Translations under genes and position numbers: made by a program | DNA from: Mycobacterium sp. | GTDB lineage: Bacteria; Actinomycetota; Actinomycetes; Mycobacteriales; Mycobacteriaceae | Reading direction: 5' to 3' | Assembly: GCA_016197405.1 (NCBI GenBank) | Contig: JACPVR010000012.1 | Coordinates: 1-64,000, forward strand | Length of the DNA stretch: 64,000 nt | Notes under the pieces: model-generated | What the model saw: the letters and a program-made list of their open reading frames with translations, nothing else | Told to the model about the DNA's origin: nothing | Databases searched by the model: none | Shown: piece by piece, positions 44,844 through 52,120 of the stretch | Layout: each line of letters starts with the position of its first letter | Position numbering within the stretch: position 1 is the first letter of the stretch

Positions 44844-45887
44844 GTGACCGATTCCATGCGCGCCGAGCGCTTCCACTCCGAAACCCGCACGGTCACCGTC
44901 GAGGATGTGCCGGTCCCGGCGCCGGGACCGGGCGAGGTGCTGGTCAAGGTCGCCTTCTGCGGTATCTGCCATTCCGATGTGAGCCTGATCAACGGCACCT
45001 TCCCCGCGCAGCTGCCGGTGGTAACGCAGGGCCATGAGACCTCGGGCACCATCGCCGCACTCGGCGAAGGGGTCACCGGGTGGGCCGTCGGTGACCGGGT
45101 GGTGCTGGCGGCGGGCAAACCGTGCCTGGCCTGCCCCAACTGCCGCCGAGCCGATTTCTCGAATTGCCTGCGGATCAAGCTGATGGCATTCGCCTACGAC
45201 GGTGGCTGGGCGGAGTACACCGTCGCCCAGGCCGCGGGCCTGACGCTGATCCCCGACAACGTTCCCCTGGAACAGGCCGCCATCCTGGCCGATGCCGTCT
45301 CGACGCCGTTCGGCGCGGTGGTACGCACCGGCAAGGTCGCCGTCGGCGAATCGGTCGGAGTCTGGGGCGTCGGCGGTATCGGCACCCATATCGTGCAGCT
45401 GGCGCGACTGGTCGGCGCGGCTCCGATCGTGGCGATCGACCTCAATCCGGCGGTCCGCGAACGCGCACTGGAGTTGGGTGCCGATTACGCACTGGACTCC
45501 CGCGACGAGAACCTGCCCGAGCGGATCGCCGAGATCACCGCGGGCCGCGGACTGGACGTCGCCTTCGACGCCGTCGGGCTGCAGGTGACCTTCGAGCAGG
45601 CACTGGCGGCGCTGACGGTGGGTGGCCGGCTCGTCGGAGTCGGCATGAGTGCCCAGGCCCCGACGATCGGACCGACGTCGATGTTCAACCTCACCAAACG
45701 TCAGGTGCTCGGCCATCTCGGTTATCAGAACGCCGATATCGAGACGCTGGCCAAACTGGTGTCCCGGGGCAGGCTGGACCTGTCCCGCTCGATCAGTGCC
45801 GTGGTGCCGTTGGAGGATGTCGCCGCCGGTATCGAGATGCTGGAGCGACAGGACGGTAATCCCATCCGGATTCTGGTGCAGCCCTGA
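44844..45887 (+). CDS. Zinc-dependent alcohol dehydrogenase
   Basis: A 347-residue MDR alcohol dehydrogenase. Catalytic zinc: CGICHSD and QGHETSGT; structural zinc: GKPCLACPNCRRADFSNC (four Cys); Rossmann VWGVGGIGTHIVQLARLVGA. It oxidises an alcohol with NAD(P). The GTG at 44844 or the ATG at 44856 can start it; the -10 placement favours GTG. It converges on an MFS gene. Confidence 0.92.
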   Translation: MTDSMRAERFHSETRTVTVEDVPVPAPGPGEVLVKVAFCGICHSDVSLINGTFPAQLPVVTQGHETSGTIAALGEGVTGWAVGDRVVLAAGKPCLACPNCRRADFSNCLRIKLMAFAYDGGWAEYTVAQAAGLTLIPDNVPLEQAAILADAVSTPFGAVVRTGKVAVGESVGVWGVGGIGTHIVQLARLVGAAPIVAIDLNPAVRERALELGADYALDSRDENLPERIAEITAGRGLDVAFDAVGLQVTFEQALAALTVGGRLVGVGMSAQAPTIGPTSMFNLTKRQVLGHLGYQNADIETLAKLVSRGRLDLSRSISAVVPLEDVAAGIEMLERQDGNPIRILVQP

Positions 45888-45890
45888 GCT

Positions 45891-47267
45891 TCAGCGGTTC
45901 CCGCTGACGTGGGCTGCGGCGTCGCCGGGCAGCCGTAGCGTCTCGATGAGGGTCACCGCCAGTATCGCTCCCAACGCCAGGTAGGCCAGCGGGTAGGACG
46001 TCAGGACGCTGAGCAACAGGGCGCCGATCGCGATGCCGAGGCCGGCGGCCAGTTCCTGCACCGAGGCGTTGAGGGTGTTGGCGTGGGTCAGGTCGTCACC
46101 GGCGACATCGGAGAACGCCAGGCTGTTGTATGCGGTGAAGCCGATGGAGCGTAGCGCGCCGCTGACATAGAGCACCGCGGCGATCACCGGCACCGGCAGC
46201 CCGGGGTGCAGCAGCGCCAGCAGACCGAAACAGCCGACCGAGGCCAGCCCGTTGACCAACAGCACCGTACGGATGCCGAAGGCGCGCATGAGCGGAGTGG
46301 TCAGGGGTTTGATCGTCAGGTTGCCGGCGAAAAGCGCGGCCACCATCACCCCGGCAGCCAGTGGCGTCCAACCGAATTCGAGCTGGAACTGCAGTGGCAG
46401 CAGGAACGGCACCGCGGTGATCGCCAGCCGGTACAGCGACCCGGCCGAGACGGTGATACGCAGCGTGCGTACCCGTAGCACCCGTAACCGCACCAGCGGC
46501 TCCGGGTAGCGCAGCAGATGCCGCACGGCGACGGCCAGTGCCACGACGGCGATGCAGGCCCCGACGGCGACGGCCCACCAGTCGGTACCGGAGACCCGGA
46601 TGTGTTCGAGTACGATCAGCGCCGCCGAGATTCCGATACCCAGCGCGAGCATGCCGCGCCAGTCCAATGCACGGCTTCTCGACGCCGGTCCGCCCCGGAT
46701 AAGCCTGAGCGCCAACAGAAACCCGGCGATTCCGATGGGCACGTTGACCGCGAATATCCACCGCCACGACCCGACGGTGGCGATCGCGCCGCCGAGCACC
46801 GGTGCCACGACGGGCGCCGCCAGCGCCGGCCAGGTCAGCAGCGCGATGGCGCGTACCAGATCGGCCTTGCCGGAGTACCGCAATACCGCGAGCCTGCCGA
46901 CGGGCACCATCATGGCCCCGCCGACACCCTGCAGGATTCGCATACCGACCAACATCGGCAGCGAGACCGAGGCGGCGCACCCGATCGATGCCACGGTGAA
47001 AACGACGATCGCCGCAAGGAATACCCGGCGGATGCCGAATCGGTCCGCCATCCATCCGGTGGCCGGGATCAGCACCGCGACGGTCACCAGATACGCCGAG
47101 ATCGCCACGTTCACGTCGACGGCGGCGACGCCGAACGACGACGCCATGAGCGGGATGGCCGGGGTGATGATGGTGGCGTCGAGGATTTCCATGAAGAACG
47201 CGCCCGCGACCAGCAGCGCCATCGCCCTGGGAAACGGCTGGGCATCCGGCTGTTCGGTCGACGACAC
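45891..47267 (-). CDS. MFS transporter, DHA2-like
   Basis: A 458-residue major facilitator: FFMEILDATIITPAIPLMASSFG at the N-terminus, motif A GWMADRFGIRRVF and motif C-like GVGGAMMVPVGRLAV. About 13-14 spans, as in the drug:H+ antiporter-2 group, somewhat shorter than usual. The GTG start is preceded by TAAGTT ending 6 bp upstream on the same strand, which suggests a leaderless transcript. Substrate unknown. Confidence 0.9.
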   Translation of the reverse strand: MSSTEQPDAQPFPRAMALLVAGAFFMEILDATIITPAIPLMASSFGVAAVDVNVAISAYLVTVAVLIPATGWMADRFGIRRVFLAAIVVFTVASIGCAASVSLPMLVGMRILQGVGGAMMVPVGRLAVLRYSGKADLVRAIALLTWPALAAPVVAPVLGGAIATVGSWRWIFAVNVPIGIAGFLLALRLIRGGPASRSRALDWRGMLALGIGISAALIVLEHIRVSGTDWWAVAVGACIAVVALAVAVRHLLRYPEPLVRLRVLRVRTLRITVSAGSLYRLAITAVPFLLPLQFQLEFGWTPLAAGVMVAALFAGNLTIKPLTTPLMRAFGIRTVLLVNGLASVGCFGLLALLHPGLPVPVIAAVLYVSGALRSIGFTAYNSLAFSDVAGDDLTHANTLNASVQELAAGLGIAIGALLLSVLTSYPLAYLALGAILAVTLIETLRLPGDAAAHVSGNR

Positions 47268-47285
47268 GGGGTCAACTTACCCAGC

Positions 47286-47383
47286 GAGTCGACGAAGCCC
47301 CGAGGAACGAGGGTCGAGGAGCGAGCAATCAGCCCCCCGAGTCGACGAAGCCCCGAGGGGCGAGGAGCGAGCAGTCAGCCCCC
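47286..47383. repeat. Tandem direct repeat of about 45-53 bp
   Basis: GAGTCGACGAAGCCCCGAGG begins copies at 47286 and 47339; each ends with CGAGGAGCGAGCA(A/G)TCAGCCCCC. Copy 1 has a 7-9 bp insertion (AACGAGGGT). The right copy reaches into the 3' end of the gene at 47375 and encodes its last residues. It appears to be a duplicated intergenic element. Confidence 0.75.
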
Positions 47384-48688
47384 GAACAGCAGATACAGCC
47401 CGGTGAAGGTGTAGCCGACCATCACCAGCATCATCGCCAGCTGGCCGGTGAGCTGATGGCGCTTGGGCAGCAGCCGCAGCGCGGCATCGTGGGCGGCGAC
47501 GACGCCGGCCATGTGGCCGGCCACCACACAGGCCACCTTGATGCTGGCCAGTACCGACGGGTGCAGCGACAGCACGTAGTTCACCTGCGCGTCGCCCAGA
47601 CCGAGGAGATCCCAGCCGCGGCCCAGTGGGTCGGCGAGCCGGATCACGGTCTGCTGGCCACGTTCTATCAGATACGAAAGATAGTGCGCGAAAACGTATC
47701 CCAGCACGATCGGGATCAGCGAGTGCGCCATCTGGCCGGGCAGCCTACGGCGCTGCTCGCGATCGACACCGGTGGTGGCCCGCGCCGCCAGCCAGAACGT
47801 CGCACCGACCACGGCGGCGAAAACCAGCAGACCGACGGTGCGGATCAGCGTCGCGGTGACCGGGCCGTCGCTGAGGTCGTCGACCAGGCTGCGCCACTGC
47901 GGCATCGCCGAGAAGCTGTCGAATGCGGTCGAGCCCAGCAGCACCGCAAGCACGGCGACGGTACCGGGGCGCACCGGCAGGGTCGGAAGGTGGTCGAACG
48001 GATTGCCGATCACCAGAGCCGACCCGGGTGCGCGACGCAGCGGTGACAGCCGCGACGACACCACGCTGTACACCTCGAAGGGATCGGCGCGGGCGAACCA
48101 GCGTCGGCCGAAGCCGGCGGCGCCGCCGGCCATCACGACGACATAGCCCAGCAGCCACCACCTGATGGCCGAGAGTGACGCCGGGTCTGGACTGGCCAGC
48201 TCCAGCCAGACGAAGGCGAACAGGCCTACCGCCGCCGGCCAATATCCCCACTGCGGGGGGTATTCGCGACGCCGCGGCAAGCCGCCCGGTAGCAGCCGGC
48301 ACAGGGTGCGCAACGGCGAGATCGCCCGCCATACCGGACCGATCAGCAGTGACAGCGCCGGAAGACCCACCCACAGCAGCACGTAGAAGGTCCCGGGCAA
48401 CGCGTTGTCGCCGTCCTGCGGGCCGAAGACCGCCGCGATCAACACCCAGACCGCGAAGGCCAACGCGGCCAACGCAATCCCCCATCGGGTCGCGGGTGCG
48501 TCGACGACACGGGTCAGCCGGTCCGGTAACCGGCGGCCCGGCTTTTCCGGGTCGAATCGTGGTGTGCGCCAAAACAGCGCCACCACTGCAAAGGTGAGCG
48601 TGAGCGCCCACGCCGCACCGATCAGTGCGTAGGTGTACGGGATCGGCAGATCGGTGGAGCCGCCAAGGCCGTGCGCCAGCAGCGTCAC
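47375..48688 (-). CDS. Polytopic membrane protein ('fenitrothion hydrolase'-like family)
   Basis: A 437-residue protein with about ten to eleven hydrophobic segments and few polar loops. Homologues in actinobacteria are, as I recall, often labelled fenitrothion hydrolase, a name I would not trust because nothing here looks like a hydrolase site. Conserved-looking elements: FYVLLWVGLPALSLLIGPVW, RRREYPPQWGYWPAAVGLF, ARADPFEVYS and VACVVAGHMAGVVAAHDAAL (buried His residues). Last gene of a four-gene cluster; its ATG overlaps the lipoprotein stop (ATGA). Role unknown. Confidence 0.75.
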   Translation of the reverse strand: MTLLAHGLGGSTDLPIPYTYALIGAAWALTLTFAVVALFWRTPRFDPEKPGRRLPDRLTRVVDAPATRWGIALAALAFAVWVLIAAVFGPQDGDNALPGTFYVLLWVGLPALSLLIGPVWRAISPLRTLCRLLPGGLPRRREYPPQWGYWPAAVGLFAFVWLELASPDPASLSAIRWWLLGYVVVMAGGAAGFGRRWFARADPFEVYSVVSSRLSPLRRAPGSALVIGNPFDHLPTLPVRPGTVAVLAVLLGSTAFDSFSAMPQWRSLVDDLSDGPVTATLIRTVGLLVFAAVVGATFWLAARATTGVDREQRRRLPGQMAHSLIPIVLGYVFAHYLSYLIERGQQTVIRLADPLGRGWDLLGLGDAQVNYVLSLHPSVLASIKVACVVAGHMAGVVAAHDAALRLLPKRHQLTGQLAMMLVMVGYTFTGLYLLFGG

Positions 48689-49083
48689 GGGCGGACTTGG
48701 ATGGTCGCCACCGTCCGGTCCAGGTGGTGCAACTCGACCTCGACTCGCCCGGGTACCTCCACGGTGAAGGTGAACACCTGGTCGGGTCGTGCCGCGACGT
48801 CGAAACTGTGCTCGGGAACAGAGTGCACGTGCAACTCGTCGGCGGCGTCACTGCTGACCCGCAGGGTTATCGGCGCGCCGACGGTCGCGCTGAACTCGGC
48901 GTTGACGGGATCGACCGCACCGCCGGCGATTGTGATGTCGATGACGGTATCGCGTGCAGTTCCCGGCGTGGCACTCGACGTCGCACCCGCGCCCGCCGTG
49001 CTGGTGGGTGTGGGCACCTGCGCACTGCTGCAGCCGGCGAGCCCCAGCACCGTGGCCGCAGCGAGGGCCGCGCGAATCATCAT
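48685..49083 (-). CDS. Lipoprotein with His-rich, cupredoxin-like domain
   Basis: A 132-residue lipoprotein (lipobox LAGC, Cys18). After a Thr/Ser/Ala linker the beta-rich domain has ELHVHSVPEHSFD (His85, 87, 92) and VEVELHHLD (His119, 120). The size resembles cupredoxins but the Cys-His-Met set is missing, so if it binds metal it is through histidines. Third gene of the cluster with ATGA/ATGATG overlaps on both sides. The ATG at 49080 is an alternative start. Confidence 0.75.
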   Translation of the reverse strand: MMIRAALAAATVLGLAGCSSAQVPTPTSTAGAGATSSATPGTARDTVIDITIAGGAVDPVNAEFSATVGAPITLRVSSDAADELHVHSVPEHSFDVAARPDQVFTFTVEVPGRVEVELHHLDRTVATIQVRP

Positions 49084-49238
49084 GTGCTGTCCTCACTTTC
49101 GTCGGTATCGGGCCGCCTGCGATCCCGTATCGCCACGTAGAGCACCACGCCCGCCACCACAACGGCGGGTGCCAGCGCGGGCAGCGCCAGCAGCAACGTG
49201 TGGTCGGCCAGGTAGGCCGGCGTAACGTCCGCCGTCAC
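49080..49238 (-). CDS. Small single-span membrane protein, 52 aa
   Basis: GTG at 49238 to TGA at 49080 encodes MTADVTPAYLADH, one hydrophobic segment (TLLLALPALAPAVVVAGVVL), then a charged tail RDRRRPDTDESEDST. The start overlaps the stop of the large membrane gene (GTGA) and the stop overlaps the lipoprotein start, exactly the coupling used throughout this cluster, which is why I call it a real gene although it is short. It may be an assembly or anchoring subunit. No family recognised. Confidence 0.65.
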   Translation of the reverse strand: MTADVTPAYLADHTLLLALPALAPAVVVAGVVLYVAIRDRRRPDTDESEDST

Positions 49239-51076
49239 GTTCGAGGTAACACCGACGGCTTGGGAGGTTCCAAACCTGCTGGGGCCGAATCACTTCGGTT
49301 GATCCGGCCCGCACCCCACGTCAGCGCGGCGATCAACGCCAGGGTGCAGAACAACACCACCAGGGAGGCGGCCAGGAACAGCCACGACGGGTGGTTGAAG
49401 TTGCGTTCGCGCTGCAGGATGGTGATCTCGGAGACGAAATCGCGCGTGAAGGCGGCCTCCGCCGCGGTGCCCTGTGCACCGATGCCCGGATCGGTGGGCA
49501 GGTAGATCGGCACACCTGCCATCGTGCGGCCGTCCTGAACCCGCAGCAGTGTCTTCCAGGAGCCCCACACCGGGATGGGTTGGGTGGACCGGTAGTGGCC
49601 GGGCCCGAGTTTGTCGAGCCGGTCGATGAGCAGGCCGCGGTCGTTGGCCAGGCCACCCTGCCAGGACAGGATGGTCACCCATTCCGGGTCGTCGCTTATC
49701 AGGTCCTGCGGATCGATGCGGATATCGGCCGATACCAGGCGCTGACCGGGCTCCGACGGCAGCTCGGTCAGGGTGAAGCGCGCCGATGCCCCCTCCGGCA
49801 CCTCGGTGCGCAGTCCGTTGGCCACCGCGCCGCCGATCGCCAGCACGGTCAGCAGTACGCACGCGATCCCCACACTGGCGCGGGGCAATGGTGTGCCGGT
49901 CAGCACCATCGCCAGCAGCGCACCACAGGTCCCCATGAAAACCGCGACCGGAACGGCCATTGCCAGTGCCTCCGGCCACATGGCGGTGGGCCACGGGTAG
50001 TGATAGACCGCGGCGATCCAGAACGATTCCAGCCACAGGCCGACGGTGCCGACCAGTAGGCCCGCGACGGCACCGAACACCACGTGCCGCTTGAGCAGCG
50101 GTGTCAGCGCGAGCAGTTCGACGACGACGGCGGCGCCCAGGTAGGTGGGGAACCAGCTGGTCGGTCCGCCCAGCGCGGGCCCGACGACCACCGCGACCAG
50201 GCCACGCAACGCGATCGAGAGCAGCGCCGCCGCGATGGCCGCTCCGCGGCCGAGCACCAGTCGCGCGGCCACCATGGCGAGCGCACCGGCGGCGGCGATC
50301 ATCATCGGTTGCAGGGCGAGACGGAATTGCTCGACACCGAAGTCGTATTCGATCTGGAACACCGACAGACCGACGACGAGGCCACCGAACGACAGGTAGC
50401 GCAGGAACCTGATCCCCGAGCCGTCCGGAGGCGCGCCGGCGCCCTCGGCGTTCATCGCCCGCCGGCCCTCGTACTCCAGGAACAGCACCGCGATCAGGGA
50501 CAGGCCGGCGCCGCCGATCAGCATCAGGTGGGTGGGGCCCCACAGCGTGACGTCCTGACCGAAGATCCGGTGCCAGATGTCATCGAGCGGGAACCCGATC
50601 AGCGCGTAGAGCCCGCACGCCGTCATCAGCAGTCCACCGACGGGCGCGTACCAGGTGCGGGTTATCCGCACCGCGGACGGACCGGGTTTGTCATACGGCA
50701 GCACCACGGCGGACACCCCGGCGATGAAGAGCATGAAAAGCCCGACCAGGATGAAGTAGTGGGCCGGATTGGCCAGGGGCCCCGGGTCACGACCTTTGCC
50801 GATGTGCAGGCTGACATCCCAGATGAACCCGAACAGCGCGCAGATCAGCGTCGCGGTGAACAGCAGGATCTGCAGGGCGACCCACGGAGGCCGGTGGAAT
50901 CGGGTACCGAGCCGCTCGGCGAGTGTGTTGAGCCAGGTGATGCGTCGCATGCGGTGCTGATAGCCGATCCACAGCAGCGCGACGGTCACCACCGTCGCCG
51001 CGACTGTCATACCGATGACCTGGTCGAGTGCAGCGCCGCCGCCCTCTGGAGTCGCTGCCAGCAAAGACACAGTCAT
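49235..51076 (-). CDS. Large membrane protein with C-terminal extracytoplasmic FixH/YtkA-like domain
   Basis: About 613 residues. The first ~430 hold some ten to twelve hydrophobic segments (LFGFIWDVSLHIGKGRDPGP, FPLDDIWHRIFGQDVTLWGP are loops with His/Asp/Trp). Then comes a ~150-residue soluble domain whose pattern LGPGHYRSTQPIPVWGSWKTLLRV resembles FixH/YtkA-type beta-sandwich domains, and a last span with a short tail. ATG at 51076 is a guess; ATG at 51112 and 51106 are in frame. First gene of the four-gene cluster, translationally coupled to the 52-aa gene. Function unknown; copper or envelope metal handling is an inference from the domains. Confidence 0.7.
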   Translation of the reverse strand: MTVSLLAATPEGGGAALDQVIGMTVAATVVTVALLWIGYQHRMRRITWLNTLAERLGTRFHRPPWVALQILLFTATLICALFGFIWDVSLHIGKGRDPGPLANPAHYFILVGLFMLFIAGVSAVVLPYDKPGPSAVRITRTWYAPVGGLLMTACGLYALIGFPLDDIWHRIFGQDVTLWGPTHLMLIGGAGLSLIAVLFLEYEGRRAMNAEGAGAPPDGSGIRFLRYLSFGGLVVGLSVFQIEYDFGVEQFRLALQPMMIAAAGALAMVAARLVLGRGAAIAAALLSIALRGLVAVVVGPALGGPTSWFPTYLGAAVVVELLALTPLLKRHVVFGAVAGLLVGTVGLWLESFWIAAVYHYPWPTAMWPEALAMAVPVAVFMGTCGALLAMVLTGTPLPRASVGIACVLLTVLAIGGAVANGLRTEVPEGASARFTLTELPSEPGQRLVSADIRIDPQDLISDDPEWVTILSWQGGLANDRGLLIDRLDKLGPGHYRSTQPIPVWGSWKTLLRVQDGRTMAGVPIYLPTDPGIGAQGTAAEAAFTRDFVSEITILQRERNFNHPSWLFLAASLVVLFCTLALIAALTWGAGRINRSDSAPAGLEPPKPSVLPRT

Positions 51077-51117
51077 GTTCCGCCCCGGGAGTTGGAGTGC
51101 CACCATTGCCATTCACG

Positions 51118-51139
51118 GGTCCCGCCGTTACCCGGGACC
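51118..51139. promoter_or_regulatory. Hairpin upstream of the membrane-protein cluster
   Basis: GGTCCCG (51118-51124) pairs with CGGGACC (51133-51139) around an 8-nt loop, upstream of the cluster and downstream of the STAS gene stop. It may terminate the STAS transcript or lie in the cluster leader. Confidence 0.35.
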
Positions 51140-51277
51140 AACGGTACCGCGTCGTCGATGTTTTCCGACGCGTACGTACCCGTTTGCCACGCGCGGCGAA
51201 TCCAGGTCAGGGCCAGAGGCATGCGCCACCGAGCGAAACACCCCGCCGGGGCGACGGGGTGTTCCGGGGTAGGAAAG

Positions 51278-51700
51278 CTAGTGCGACACCACGGCGAGCA
51301 ACGGGCGCGATCCCCGCACCACCGCCATCGCCTCGTCGACGGCGTCGACGGCAGGCAGATTGCCCTCGGGGTCGCAGATCCGAAGTACGCGGCGTACCTC
51401 CGCGCCCGGCACCATGGCCCAGCGCACATCGGCCTCGGCACACCGCACCGAGATCCGGTGTAGAGCCGAAAAGCCCTCGGTGCCAAAGAATTTCAGTTGA
51501 CTCAGATCCAGCGCGAGGTGCTTGCCACGCACCAGGGCATCGGTGATGTGTTCGCGGAACTCGTCGGCGTTGGCGGCGTCGATCTCACCTGCGGCGGTGA
51601 TCAGCGCGGTATCGGTGCCCAACCACTGTGTGGTGAGCCGGACCAACTGGCTTGCCGGCGGTCCGATTGCGAATTCGGTTGAGTTAATTGCGGTCATCAT
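51278..51700 (-). CDS. STAS domain protein (anti-sigma factor antagonist-like)
   Basis: A 140-residue STAS protein: LITAAGEIDAANADEFREHI, then ALDLSQLKFFGTEGFSALHRI. In classical antagonists this loop reads as D-S-(S)-G; here it is G-T-E-G, so a threonine takes the place of the phosphorylated serine, or the switch differs. It would act in a partner-switching pathway controlling a sigma factor, but no kinase or sigma gene is nearby. A 13-bp inverted repeat spans its start and upstream region. Confidence 0.82.
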   Translation of the reverse strand: MMTAINSTEFAIGPPASQLVRLTTQWLGTDTALITAAGEIDAANADEFREHITDALVRGKHLALDLSQLKFFGTEGFSALHRISVRCAEADVRWAMVPGAEVRRVLRICDPEGNLPAVDAVDEAMAVVRGSRPLLAVVSH

Positions 51701-52120
51701 GACCCCATCAGTAGAAGCATTTCGTACTGCGGATCACGCCGACTCGTGGAAGCAGACGTTTCCAGCGGCTGTTAACTCAACCGAGCACGACGCTACCCGA
51801 TCCGCTGTGACGCGGCCGAGCGATGTGAACAGTTCTTAGGAACCTCAGCCACTTTGCGGTGTTGGCTCACCCACGCGAAACGAGGTAGCTCCGCTGGCCG
51901 CGACGCTGGACGCCCCGGGTGCCGCAACGTTGCCGGTCGATATCACCCGACGTCGCTGTGTGCCTACCCGACGGGGTGGTTTCCTTAACAATCCCTCATG
52001 CACGACGCCGACCGTGGGCTGCCCCGCGAGCGATCTTGGGCCCCAGTCGCTACGTTGTGCGATGCACACCGTAATCGTGAGATGCACATAGCAACCCGAG
52101 GAAGTGGGTAAGAAGCCATC
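51701..52120. other. 420-bp gene-free stretch between STAS gene and glgX
   Basis: No convincing gene. An 80-codon frame on the minus strand (51845-52087) has no protein-like pattern. Present are one arm (TTAACTCAACCGA, 51772-51784) of an inverted repeat whose other arm is in the STAS coding start, and a direct repeat GATGCACA at 52060-52067 and 52080-52087, spaced 20 bp, just before glgX. The divergent promoters of the STAS gene and glgX must lie here. I could not match it to a riboswitch class. Confidence 0.5.

Noticed and set aside
47375-48688. Functional call 'fenitrothion hydrolase'
   Set aside because: The protein is almost wholly membrane-embedded without a visible hydrolase site; the label, remembered from annotations, is not supported by the sequence.
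50084-51463. A 459-codon plus-strand open frame opposite the large membrane protein
   Set aside because: Antisense shadow with Gln/Arg/Asp/His-rich composition; no start signal.
51845-52087. An 80-codon frame between the STAS gene and glgX
   Set aside because: No protein-like pattern and no ribosome site.
51840-52120. Possible riboswitch (c-di-AMP type) in the glgX/STAS intergenic region
   Set aside because: Some G-rich pieces are reminiscent, but I could not align the conserved core on either strand. A covariance-model scan of this region against the ydaO/yuaA model would decide.
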